Made by a program: the position numbers and the translations under genes
The notes under the pieces: generated by a model
What the model saw: the letters and a program-made list of their open reading frames with translations, nothing else
What the model was told of the DNA's origin: nothing
Databases searched by the model: none
Assembly (NCBI RefSeq): GCF_004571195.1
Contig: NZ_CP038271.1
Coordinates: forward strand, 1,106,001-1,170,000
DNA: 64,000 bases
From: Legionella geestiana
Lineage (GTDB): Bacteria > Pseudomonadota > Gammaproteobacteria > Legionellales > Legionellaceae
Direction of reading: 5' to 3'
Shown: piece by piece, positions 25,443-35,800 of the stretch
Layout of the letters: every line of letters starts with the position of its first letter
Numbering within the stretch: position 1 is the first letter of the stretch

Positions 25443-25949
25443 CTACAAATAATGATGTGATGACAAAACAAACTTCAGAAAATTCAACGACAAATCATAA
25501 ATTCCCGGTTGACTGGACTCTCTTGGACCAGCAATGTTCAACGCTTTGATGCTATTACGAAAAAGCCACTCAGTGAGTGATGCTTGATTTTCCGCTGTTG
25601 ATTGGTTGAGCGCCAAAATCAAAAGCGGTTTATTACAAGAGCGTGCATGCTGTAACGTTAAAATTGTTCCATCTTTTATGGTTTCCGGTAACGGCCATGC
25701 AGGCACTAAAACTAACGTTCCATCTGAGTCTTCGATATTACGCATTGTTCTAAAATTATAATTTTCTGCCTCAGATGCAAAACTTCCTGCCACTTCGGTC
25801 AGGCAAGAATATTTATCGGGGATAATACCGTTTTCATCAATCCGCCCTTTGGAGCACCATCCTGCAATATCCAATCCGTTAAAAATGGCTGCATCGTGTG
25901 CCGCTCTGTCAACACCTGTCTGACCACCTGTGATAATTTTATCGATCAT
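25443..25949 (-). CDS. SLOG-fold putative molybdenum-carrier-like protein
   Basis: 168 residues from the ATG at 25949 (a TTG at 25970 would add seven). The opening IDKIITGGQTGVDRAAHDAA and the following DIAGWCSKGRIDENGIIP are the hallmark of the putative molybdenum carrier / circularly permuted YpsA-like SLOG family (PF12694). Such Rossmannoid proteins bind nucleotides or related ligands; some sit in defence or toxin contexts, but no such partner is next to it here. Later motifs DSDGTLVLV and ARSCNKPLLIL fit the fold. Cytoplasmic. Function not known. Confidence 0.82.
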   Translation of the reverse strand: MIDKIITGGQTGVDRAAHDAAIFNGLDIAGWCSKGRIDENGIIPDKYSCLTEVAGSFASEAENYNFRTMRNIEDSDGTLVLVPAWPLPETIKDGTILTLQHARSCNKPLLILALNQSTAENQASLTEWLFRNSIKALNIAGPRESSQPGIYDLSLNFLKFVLSSHHYL

Positions 25950-26156
25950 TTTTATATAAAATCCGGACAATCCGTATAATTTATTATTTCACAAAATATG
26001 GAAAAACAGGGCATCTAGAATAGAATTAAATCCAAAAATGAAATAAGGTTCAAAAATTTCATGGTAAATATATCGTTTTTTATAAAATTACACGATGTTA
26101 ATATCGCTGCGTCACAGGCTCTGACCTGCAACTTAACGATTTATAATGGATTTATC

Positions 26157-26426
26157 ATGGATAATTTGTACCAAAGTGACAACATTTGCAAAATTTCCTC
26201 GGAGACTGCCCAAGAAAGTATCAAACAACGTATCATGATTTATGGTCTGATAAATTATGTCCATATTAGCCTGGATATCGCAGCACAGTTTTTGGATATT
26301 TCAGAAGCAAGTCTGACTGCCGTGTACGAAGGTAAAGCGCTGCTTGCCCGTGACAAGTTTCTAAAAATCATGAAGTTGATTGCCATTTACTCAAAACCTT
26401 TGCCACCCGAAATGCTGGTAGCATGA
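26157..26426 (+). CDS. Small HTH-like protein, paralogue of the 10.1 kb gene
   Basis: 89 residues from the ATG at 26157; the frame is open to 26061 but that extension does not match the paralogue. The core SIKQRIMIYGLINYVHISLD and FLKIMKLIAIYSKP aligns with the protein at 10129-10353. Both look like compact all-helical, possibly DNA-binding proteins. The family is not recognised. It lies divergent from the SLOG gene. A dispersed palindrome sits within 1 kb of each paralogue, on the left here and on the right there. Confidence 0.55.
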   Translation: MDNLYQSDNICKISSETAQESIKQRIMIYGLINYVHISLDIAAQFLDISEASLTAVYEGKALLARDKFLKIMKLIAIYSKPLPPEMLVA

Positions 26427-26779
26427 TATTTCCGGTAGTGGTTTATGGCGACTAATCCCATAAACCACAAGCCATAGGCTATATGCAACTTTTCTCATTG
26501 ATGTCATTGATAATCAGCTTACCAACTGAAATGAATGCCGTTTCAGACACTCAGTCGCACCCCAATCCTCAATCTAACGAGCGCATGCCGTTTATTTGTA
26601 CACCACCACTGATTGCCTTATAATTAATCATCAAGCCCAAAAGAATCCACTTGATTCACTGTATGAACACGGGAAAGCAATGAGCGCCCATTATTCTTGA
26701 GTTCTACAGAAGTTGGTTTTAATTATACATTCTGGCCCATATTTACCAGCATCTAATTAAAGTAGGTTATGAAACACTA
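26427..26779. other. Intergenic stretch without a gene
   Basis: About 350 AT-rich bases between the small HTH-like gene and the 50-codon ORF. I see no protein-like frame, repeat or clear hairpin; the promoter of the methyltransferase cassette probably lies here. Confidence 0.4.
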
Positions 26780-26932
26780 ATGTCTCCATTTTCGGTTAAA
26801 TTTAGTTTATGGCTCAAAAAAAAGGAAAAGCTAGATATTTTTGATACTAATACAGATTTTTCTTTATTCAAAATCTCAGTAAATGAATCTCAACATGATA
26901 ATAAGTTTGTAGCAGATGAAAACATTAAATAA
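26780..26932 (+). CDS. Small ORF (50 aa) overlapping the methyltransferase start
   Basis: Runs from an ATG at 26780 to a TAA at 26930-26932 and overlaps the methyltransferase start at 26916 by 17 bases. The product (opening MSPFSVKFSLWLKKKEKLDIF) has a basic amphipathic N-terminus and a polar, Asn/Asp-rich C-terminus. The ribosome site is weak (AGG, 14 bases away). It could be a leader for coupled translation, a peptide substrate of the methyltransferase, or chance; no homologue recognised. Confidence 0.4.
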   Translation: MSPFSVKFSLWLKKKEKLDIFDTNTDFSLFKISVNESQHDNKFVADENIK

Positions 26933-27629
26933 CTATCAGTTATACATTGATTTTTATACTTCCGAGCTCGGGGGTACTGGATATTTGGCATTTCGTGATT
27001 TATCTAAAATCATTTCAAATCATACGACTATCCATCCTGACAATATTATGGCTCTTGATTTTGGATGTGGTGCTGGAAGATCCAGTAATCTATTAAGATT
27101 GCATGGATACAAGGTGAAAGGTGTAGATATAGATATCAATATGCTTAATGAAGCAAGGAGCCACGCATATAACGGCATAGATTTTCATTTAATGGAAAAA
27201 GGAAAAATACCCTTTGAGGACAATAAGTTCGATATCGTGTTTAATTCATTTGTATTGCTTGACATAGGCTCAAAAAATGAATTAACTCATAATATTTCTG
27301 AAATGCATCGGGTATGCAAGAAAAATGGTTTGATAATATCTGTAACAAACAGCGAGCATCTTTTCTCTAAAAAATGGCTAACCATAAATAATGAATTTCC
27401 TGAAAACATTGATTTAAAAAGTGGTGATATTGCAAAAATCCATCTTACCGATAAAGATATTATTTTATTTGACTATTATTGGAGTCATACAGATTATGTT
27501 GATTGTATTAATAGAGCCGGATGTAGTAATGTAAGTGTTTATCAACCACTTGGAAATGATTTAGATGGATATCAATGGTTTGATGAAAAAATATATCCAC
27601 CATATTCTATTTTTGTTGTGAAAAAATAA
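26916..27629 (+). CDS. Class I SAM-dependent methyltransferase
   Basis: 237 residues. Motif I ALDFGCGAGRSSNLLRLHGY, the acidic end of strand 2 (VKGVDIDINMLNEAR), motif II-like FDIVFNSFVLLDI and the post-motif HRVCKKNGLIISVTNS are all in place, defining the UbiE/Methyltransf_11 class. Cytoplasmic. Its start overlaps a 50-codon ORF, and an MFS exporter gene follows 242 bases downstream in the same direction. This looks like a small biosynthesis-and-export or self-resistance cassette, with base composition clearly more AT-rich than the TCA genes, hinting at transfer. The acceptor molecule is unknown. Confidence 0.85.
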   Translation: MKTLNNYQLYIDFYTSELGGTGYLAFRDLSKIISNHTTIHPDNIMALDFGCGAGRSSNLLRLHGYKVKGVDIDINMLNEARSHAYNGIDFHLMEKGKIPFEDNKFDIVFNSFVLLDIGSKNELTHNISEMHRVCKKNGLIISVTNSEHLFSKKWLTINNEFPENIDLKSGDIAKIHLTDKDIILFDYYWSHTDYVDCINRAGCSNVSVYQPLGNDLDGYQWFDEKIYPPYSIFVVKK

Positions 27630-27871
27630 GTGCCTAATATCTTTAATATCGGTACATCAAATAGTTTATTGCCTGTGTTTTGTAACCCCGTTAATCTTTT
27701 TTAGTTTACAAAGTAATAAGAGATGATATTATATGAAGCATCTCTTTATCCTCATCTGCCTCCAAGCATTAAAAAAACAAAAACATACGATTTATGTAAT
27801 GAAGAAATTTTAAGAATTACAACCACATATATCCCCCAAGTAATATAATAATCAGGATTTTAACGATAAAT

Positions 27872-29047
27872 ATGTGTAAGGAAGACATCAAGTTACAGCT
27901 AATCTATTTTTTTCAGGCTTTTTGTTCTGGAATTGTCTTTTACCTTGCGATTTTTTTAAGTAAAAAAGGTTTTTTTGGAGCAGAGGATATAGGTTTAATT
28001 TTATCGGCTACTTTTCTGGGAAGTATTATTGGTAATTTTCTGTCAGGATATTTTATTGATAAAAATAAAGAAAATTCTTTGGCTAAAAATGGACTGCTCT
28101 TTCAGGCGATCGGCTTTTTGATTTTTGGTGAAGTTAATAATATTTATGCAGCCTATTTGCTGATGCTGATAGTTGGATTTGGCAACTCTCTAGTGCTTAT
28201 TTCTATCAGCTATTTACTGACCCAAAAATATGAAGGATATAAAAAAACATCCATCATAGGAAGACAATTCATTATTTCAAATCTAGGCATGGTCATTGCA
28301 CCAATGTTACTAGGATATTTGTCTGATGAAGTGAGTCGATATCTCTTTGTTGCCATATCAATTTTTTTAGTTGGAATGATTTTCACCATTAACAATATCA
28401 AAAGTAGTTCAAAAACGCAGGTAAAGACAGATAATTTAAGCCGGACTACACAACGTGCTTTAAACATCCCAGTATTAGCATCAATAGTGTCATTCTCTCT
28501 GATGGGCATTATATATGCCATACATCGCATTGGGTTTCCGCTATATTTAGAGTCAAAAGATTATTCAAGTATTCAAACAGGTTATCTAAACGCAGTAAAT
28601 CCCATTTTAATAGTTTCTTTACAAAGTCTGTTAATTAGAAGTTTGAAAAAAAACAATGAATATCATCTAATTATATTTGGTCTTTTTTTAATGGGTTTTT
28701 CTTATCTTTTCCTGAATATAAGTTCAGCATTTATATCTGTCATGACGACCATCATTTTTATGACACTCGGTGAAATGCTAATATCAGTATATTCTCAATC
28801 TATAATCTTCAAAAAAGCACCGGAAGACAAAAGAGGATTATATTTTAGCATTTATAAACTGGCATACTCCTTATTGGGGATGTCCAGCACGATATTAGCA
28901 GGATTTGTAATTGAACAGGCAGGATACCAGTTTCTTTGGAAAATACCGATACTGATCAGTACCATAGGAGTGGCAGTTTATCTTATGGTTGCAGGTAGAG
29001 TAAATTTTTTAACCACTGACACGGATACAGCCTCTGAGAAATTTTGA
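27872..29047 (+). CDS. MFS transporter
   Basis: 391 residues with about 12 hydrophobic segments. The first half carries GLILSATFLGSIIGNFLSGYFIDKNKE, the MFS loop 2-3 motif in a GxLxDxxG-like form, and LIVGFGNSL in helix 4. The first transmembrane segment starts at the N-terminus, so there is no cleaved signal. It fits drug/metabolite or amino-acid-type exporters of the major facilitator superfamily. The stop codon is the first triplet of a 9-base tandem repeat (29045-29098). It lies downstream of the methyltransferase gene with similar AT-rich codon use. Substrate unknown. Confidence 0.85.
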   Translation: MCKEDIKLQLIYFFQAFCSGIVFYLAIFLSKKGFFGAEDIGLILSATFLGSIIGNFLSGYFIDKNKENSLAKNGLLFQAIGFLIFGEVNNIYAAYLLMLIVGFGNSLVLISISYLLTQKYEGYKKTSIIGRQFIISNLGMVIAPMLLGYLSDEVSRYLFVAISIFLVGMIFTINNIKSSSKTQVKTDNLSRTTQRALNIPVLASIVSFSLMGIIYAIHRIGFPLYLESKDYSSIQTGYLNAVNPILIVSLQSLLIRSLKKNNEYHLIIFGLFLMGFSYLFLNISSAFISVMTTIIFMTLGEMLISVYSQSIIFKKAPEDKRGLYFSIYKLAYSLLGMSSTILAGFVIEQAGYQFLWKIPILISTIGVAVYLMVAGRVNFLTTDTDTASEKF

Positions 29048-29098
29048 TGCTTGTGATGCATGTGATGCTTGTGATGCTTGTGATGCTTGTGATGCTTG
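29045..29098. repeat. Six tandem copies of a 9-base unit
   Basis: TGATGCTTG is repeated six times head to tail with one variant copy (TGATGCATG), starting on the stop codon of the MFS gene. Slippage could vary the copy number; because the first unit supplies the stop, the coding region would not change. Confidence 0.85.
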
Positions 29099-29193
29099 AT
29101 GTTAAGCGAATTTACAGCATTTTATGGACTTGACCGGCGTTTGGTTCTATGTCTCTCAATATTATTCTAAATATATGTGATAATAAAGGATCT

Positions 29194-29799
29194 TTATTTT
29201 TTATTGCAAATGATATTGTCTTTTCTTCGTAATTTATATTTATTTTGAAGCTTGTATTTCATCATAATTAAAAAAAATATAAGCGTTGGAAATGCAAGAA
29301 ATCCAGTGAATATAGCAAGTGCGAGCAAACCAATGTCCAAACTTTCTGAACTAAAAAATTTTCTAAAAACAAATAAATCAAGTATAGAAACAGAAAGAAA
29401 GAAAAGAATGCATATTGCTATTGTTGTTATTTTTCTAGATGGAGCCAATTGTTTCATGTAATGAGAAAAGTTGTATCTTTCACATCTAATAGCCTCACAT
29501 TTTTTAAAAATATAATGCCTTCTAATGCTGAGGTAAAAAAAAGCGATTAGGTAATAAAAAAATCCGATACAACACATTAAGTTGTGAAAATTCAAATCTT
29601 GCGCATGATGGCGTTTTTTCGCCAAAAAAAAGGTGGTCCCGAGCATCAGTATCAGCACAGCATGTGACTGAAAGTCCATTATTTCGTCGCGTTGCTTACT
29701 TGTAAGAATATATGCACGTTTAGACAAGAATCTCCATGGGTGATATAAAAATTTATTTTTGCCCACTGCCATGAAATCAATATAATTTTTTTTATTCAT
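29194..29799 (-). CDS. Four-helix membrane protein, probable immunity protein of the RHS toxin
   Basis: 201 residues with four hydrophobic segments at about 47-61, 74-92, 124-145 and 157-181, and basic loops and termini (RRKDNIICNKK at the end). No recognised family. Its ATG at 29799 lies two bases after the stop of the giant RHS gene and its ribosome site (AGGA) is inside that gene's last codons, so the two are translated together. Position directly after a polymorphic toxin, small size and AT-rich composition are the usual marks of an immunity gene. A membrane location would suit a pore-forming toxin. Immunity role is inferred from position only. Confidence 0.6.
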   Translation of the reverse strand: MNKKNYIDFMAVGKNKFLYHPWRFLSKRAYILTSKQRDEIMDFQSHAVLILMLGTTFFLAKKRHHAQDLNFHNLMCCIGFFYYLIAFFYLSIRRHYIFKKCEAIRCERYNFSHYMKQLAPSRKITTIAICILFFLSVSILDLFVFRKFFSSESLDIGLLALAIFTGFLAFPTLIFFLIMMKYKLQNKYKLRRKDNIICNKK

Positions 29800-29801
29800 A
29801 T

Positions 29802-32800
29802 TTATTTCCTATTTGATACTTTTGACAAGCCATTAAAAATGATTCTATTTGAAGTATTTACAACCGGATCGCTGCCCCACGCATAATAAAAGCTTGCTGC
29901 AACTGCATAACTGGCAATTCCAACCAACATTAACGGTATCCCAACTAAACTTAATCCTGCTGAGGCTACCCATACAGCTCCTACACCTCCGGCAGTTGCT
30001 ACCGCCCCCCCTGCAAAAACATCTGCCAGAGCGGCACCGCCCGCAGCAACACTATACTTGTAGGCATCTGGTGATTTTTCGTGCCGGCTGTAAGCTGCTG
30101 CTGTTTTAAAAAAAACATAGGTTGTGTCCATAACCACGCCGGCTACTGGTATAATCCTGCCGGCTTTATGATTTAATATTCGATATGAGGCCGATGTTGG
30201 GTTAGGAAATACCTCTTTCGCCTTTTCCAATGAACGTTGCCGGTACATACTTTTGACACGATTATACAAAGGTGACTTAACACGCACACCCGTGCTAAGA
30301 ACTTTTGATGCTACCTGTTTTTTTCTCATGAATTCGTGAATTATATTAGCGGCATCTACGACATATCCGCCGTAAACTCCACAGCTACTCATAAATTCAA
30401 GGTCTCTTGTCAGTGTATCGTTATCGTTTATTGGCTCAGCTATATCCTGGTTGCCTGGCAAAGCGAGATGATTGTTCACGTTAATGTTTTTTTGACGCGC
30501 CATTATCTCTCTATTCGTGTCTTTGCCTTCATGAACCTCCGGTACTTTAAACGGGTTTATATGAGCCGCCAGCTCAATATCCTCATGTTCAACAGATGAC
30601 GGGTTAAATACCGCAGTGGTTAGAGGCTCTGACACCCCATCATCGGGCGATATATTTTCTAAAGGGGAGATGTATTCTGATTGTGTGGATGATTCCCTGC
30701 TTAAGATTCCCTGCATCGCGAATCTTCCAGCGACTGTGCCCAGATTGTCAACAAGTACTTGTTCGGCGTTGAAAGACTTGCCGTGAGTGAGGGCGCTTGC
30801 CGCGTGCGAAGCCAGCGAGGCGGTTTCGCCTGCCAGAGTGCCGGTTGCGTCTATCTTTTCGAGCATTTCATCGAGCTTGCCATAGCGCGTGCTGTCCATA
30901 ATTCCCGATGTTGCTGCATGGGTTCCCAGTTGCATCCAGTCGAAATGCTGCTGGTTGTGAAAAGCGAGATTTGCACTCTGGTTCAGCGCATCTTTAATCA
31001 TCGTCTGTGATGCACTTTGAATGCTAAAGTTACTGTCTTTTACCCATTTCTGCAGCCGCTCTCCCATCGCGGCGAAACGTGATCCCTGTGCCGCAAAACC
31101 GAGCCCGGTGACAGCGAGACTTGCGAGCCCGCTTGCAAGCAGGCTGCTCCAGTCAATGCCGTGCTGCATCCCTAGCGCCTCAGAGACATTCTGCGCGACA
31201 AGATTGCCCATGAATCCTGCACCCGCGGAGGTTGCCATTGCACCCACAACACCAAGACCCGCGGCTCCACGGATGGCTGCAAGCCCAAGCTGAAAAATGC
31301 CCGCTGTGGCGCTGGCACCAAAACCTGAGGCAAGTGCTGCGGCGGCAAGTACCGTTGTCACCAGCGCAATCACCGCAACCGCTATCTTTTGGAACAGCTG
31401 ATGCGACTTGTGATGCTTTGGCACTAGAGGCTTCGGAGTCGATACCGTTGCCGCGCGACTGCCAATCTGTTTACTCTGACTCGACAACGCGCGCGTTGCA
31501 CCATTAAAATGCGGGGTGTTACCAATAGAGGGTATCTGCAGGCGCTGCCCTGGCTGTAACTGCCCACCTGCCCCCGCAGAGGCATTTCGCTCAGTAATGC
31601 CATTGGCATCCGCTATCAGATACCAGAGGCTGCTGTCGCCATACACTTTGAGCGCAATGGTATCCAGCGTATCACCGGCCTCAAGGGTGTAAATCCCGGA
31701 ATTTCCCGAAGGAATCACATCATTCGCGTCTCCAGCACTGTTACGCACCGCTTCATCAGTGTCCAGATGCCCGCGACCCATCACAAAATCTGCAAGCCTT
31801 GAAAGAATTCCGCCCTTTCGCAAGGGATGCAGCAGAGTATCCTCACCAATACCCCGGCGATACCCTGTGGGAACAAAACCGCCATAGACATGCACGGCAT
31901 CCTCCCCCACACCATTCCAGCTCACATCACCAACGAGATTATCCCCAAGGCGTACATAGTTCACCATCCCGGTTTCATCTTCCCGCGCATGCATGCCCTC
32001 AAGACTGCTCATCCAGAAACGGCTCGTAGCGGACGATCCCTTGCTGTCCCGCTTTGTATCTTTTATCTCTTTCAAGAGACCATTTAGATCATAAGAACGT
32101 GTGGCACGCCCGGTTTCAGGCTTTGGATAATCGTCAATTTGAAGCTTTGTGTCATCACTGCTTTGCAGATACTCATCCCATAATGCATATTCATAGTGAT
32201 GCTCAAGCTTCTGATGCACGACCTTCCCCTTAACATCGGATTTTTGCATCCGCGTTACGGAGTCTTTGAGATTTCCCGCGACATCGTAAAAAAATTGTGT
32301 TTTCGCCGTTTCCGCATCCATACCATTACGGTTAGTCTGCAAAACAACCTGACCGTTTTTGTACTCAAGGGTACTACTGCCTGTCTTTCCACCAAAAATA
32401 TCAAATGACGTGGTTTGCTCAAGACGCCCGCTGGTGTCATACTTTCGCTGCTCAAAGCGGTTGCCATCTTTAAAAATGTGGCTCAATAAGCCACTTTCTT
32501 CATAAAAATACGTGTAGGTGCGCGCGTTTTCCCCCTCAAACACCTGCGCCTCGCGTACGTTGCCACTGTCATCGTAGAGAAGTGCACTGCCCTGCTTGCG
32601 GCTGATACCGATATTGCCATTCTCAAGCACCCCTCGATTAACCGTAAGACGGTCGTTCTCGTCATAGTCATACCAGTTATCGGAACTTACGACTTTTTTA
32701 CCGGTGTAGTTCGCCGTAGCTGCTGCATGCCGGATGTTGCCCACTGCGTCATAATCGTAATCAAGTGTCAGCAGATCACGTGAACGCTCAGGAAAACGCC

Positions 32801-35800
32801 TGCTCCATGCGTCAGAATGGCGGCGTTGCATAGAGGTCAACCGACCAAGCGCATCATAGCTGAATGTCTCATCTTCTTCCGACCAGCCATTTTTAAAATC
32901 CCCTCCCTTCGATGTCTTGTGCGTTTTCACCCGTCCCGCAGCATCGTAGGTATACTCGACATGCTCAGCACAGTTAATATCGTTAAATTCACGCAATAAC
33001 CCATCGGCATAGTATTGATATTGAACGTGCTTGCCAGCCGTTGACCCCTCACGCAACACAAGCCCGTTAACGTTACGAATAATGGTTGTACGATGCCCGC
33101 CAAGGTCTTCGTGGTGTTTGATGCGCCCCATGTCGTCATATTCCCAGGTTTGGGTATGCAGACCATCAAACTCACTTTTTTTATGGCCCTCATCGTCATA
33201 CGTCCAATGTGTATCCTTGCCACTCGCCTCGCGGCGACGTGTCTGAAAACCCTGTACGTTATATTCAAAGGTCGTCACATCGTTACTGCCCACAGACTGG
33301 CGTACAAGTTGCCCCAGTTCGTCATAAGCCCGAGTCTGACGACGCCCATTGGTGAGAATGCTTGTCAGCTGACCATTTTTGTCATATTCATACTCCACCA
33401 CTACGCCAGTAGCATTCTTGCTGTGCGTCATTTGTCCGAGTAAATCCCAGGTTTTATAGCTGACCGCCCCCTTCGCATCCACCTCCTCGATGATATGCCC
33501 CTCGGCATCAAGACGTCGCAATACCGTGTGACCACCGGCATCTGTAAGACCGATATCGCGTCCCAGAGCATCCGTGGCAAAATACTGACGAGGCTTGATA
33601 GAGGTTGCCTGACCGTGGCGGTCTACGGTGCGCACCAGAGGCAGCTCTTCCATAACAAGTGCGTTCAGGGCATTGTATTCGCGCGTTGTCACAAAATGCT
33701 CAACACTCTCCTCACGCACCACATTCCCCCATCGGTCAACCTGCTGAGTGCGCTCGAGCCAGACATCCGTCTGTCCGTTGATGATTTTTGCATAACGCTG
33801 AGACAATAAATTCCCGCTGGCATCATAGGTGTTGTTCTGGCGCTGCAACACAAAATGATAAAGGCCACCGTCAAAATTCATCGCCTGCTCATACCAGGCT
33901 TGAGAGAGATCGACACCTGTGGCATTCCCCGGCGTTTCTGCATTTGAAGCGGTTACCACCTGCGTAACATTGTTCACAAGGTCATAAACGTTTATCTGCC
34001 AGGCGCCACTCGTATTGGTACGCCACACCCGACCCAGCTGATCATAGTCACTGGTGAAGGTAAAACGACCGTTCACGCCCTCCGCCTCTTTCTCACCAAA
34101 GGCGTTATAGCGCGTATCGGCAGAGGCAACCGTTCCGTCCGGTTTAAGCGTCAGCGTTTTCGTAAGACGCGATTCTGCATCAAAACGGTAGCGCACGTCC
34201 TGCACCATTGCCGTACCATCAACTCTGGTAAACGTCTGCCAGCGTCGTGCCAGATTGCCATCGGCATCATAGCTGTAGTTAATCGCGTGATGTTTTGTAT
34301 CAAAAACCTGAATGACACGCCCCATTGCATCATAGACGTTACTCACCAGCGTGTCTTTTGCCGAAACTGCGGCAAGATTAAAGCCCTTCGCATCCGCTGA
34401 AAGCGCACCATTCGCGCGCTTGAGTGTGCTGAGAAGCTGACCCAGACCATCATAGGCATAAACGGTGGCAGCACGGCCCGCTTCAGTATGTGGCCCGACA
34501 TCCGCAATTTTTTGTCCGAGCAGGTTGTAATAACTGTATGCGATATTTCCAAGCGCATCCTCTGTGGCAATAAGATTGCCGGCAGCATCCCATGTAAAAC
34601 GGGTTTCAAGATCGCGGGTTTCCTGCTGCAATCGGTTTTGCGCATCCACATGGTAAAACGTCACCTGCTTCAGGGTTTTAGACGATACGCGCCCCAGTGC
34701 ATCGTACATAAAAGACACCGTTCGACTGCGACTGGAGTCGGCGGGAGGCGTAAACCCGCTGCCGGTCGCAATGGCATAATCCGTCTGTGAGGCAAGCTCG
34801 CCAAAAACGGTATAGGTGCTCGTGGTCAGATAACCCGCGGCATTCAGACAGGCGATTTCGTGCCCGTTGACATCATAATCACGGTATTCGTGCAGCCATT
34901 CATCAGCAAACCGGCGCGTTGCAGTTTCGGTGATTTCACCAAACGCGTTCCAGATTTGCCGCTCACAGGGCGAGAGCATCTGGTATTCCTGACGCTTCGC
35001 GTCAAAAGCACGCACTTTATCCCGAGTGGTTTCCACCAGTCGCGAAAGTGCATCATAGGCATAGGTCGTGTGCCTGTCATAACGGGAATTGACCTCAACA
35101 AGGCGGTCTAAAAGACGCGCATCAGGCTCACTGCCCGGAGCCAGTGATACGGTTTTTGCGAAGGCGGTACTCCGTATTCGCTCTGAAAGTGCATTATACT
35201 CATAACGCACTACATGGCCCGTTCCGTCTATCTCAAAGGTTCGCTGCCCGCGCTCATCATATACATGATAGCGCCAGACACCGCCCTTGCTGCAGGTTGC
35301 ACTTACTTCCCCAAAAGCGTTATAACGCGTTATTTCTGTTAGGTCTTGAACGCTTTCAAGACGCTCAGCGCTGGCTTGCAGCGTACTGGCACCGTAAATG
35401 CCAATGCCTCGAATCAGCGTACGGATTTTTCGACCCTCGCCATCGTACGCATATAAATGCTTCACAGCGAGCCCTTCTGCATCCTTCACTTCTTCGACAA
35501 GGTTGCCAAAACTGTCCCAGGTGTTACGGGTAATAATGGAGCGATTTTCACGCACCATAACCCCCTTCTCCCAGCGTGCCAGTGACACAGCAGGCGAGAT
35601 GGTCTCCAGCAGCTGATTGGCGCTGTCCCAGACAAATCGCCAGACTGCGCCATTTTCTTCGCGACGCTCAGTCACGTTGCCGGCATCATCGTACAGGAGT
35701 TGCTGATAATCCCCCTTCGCGTTGGTTTTTTTCGAAAGTCGTGCCGCTGCGTCATAAAGAAAATCGGTACGCCGTGACAATGTATCCGCCAAAAGCGCCT

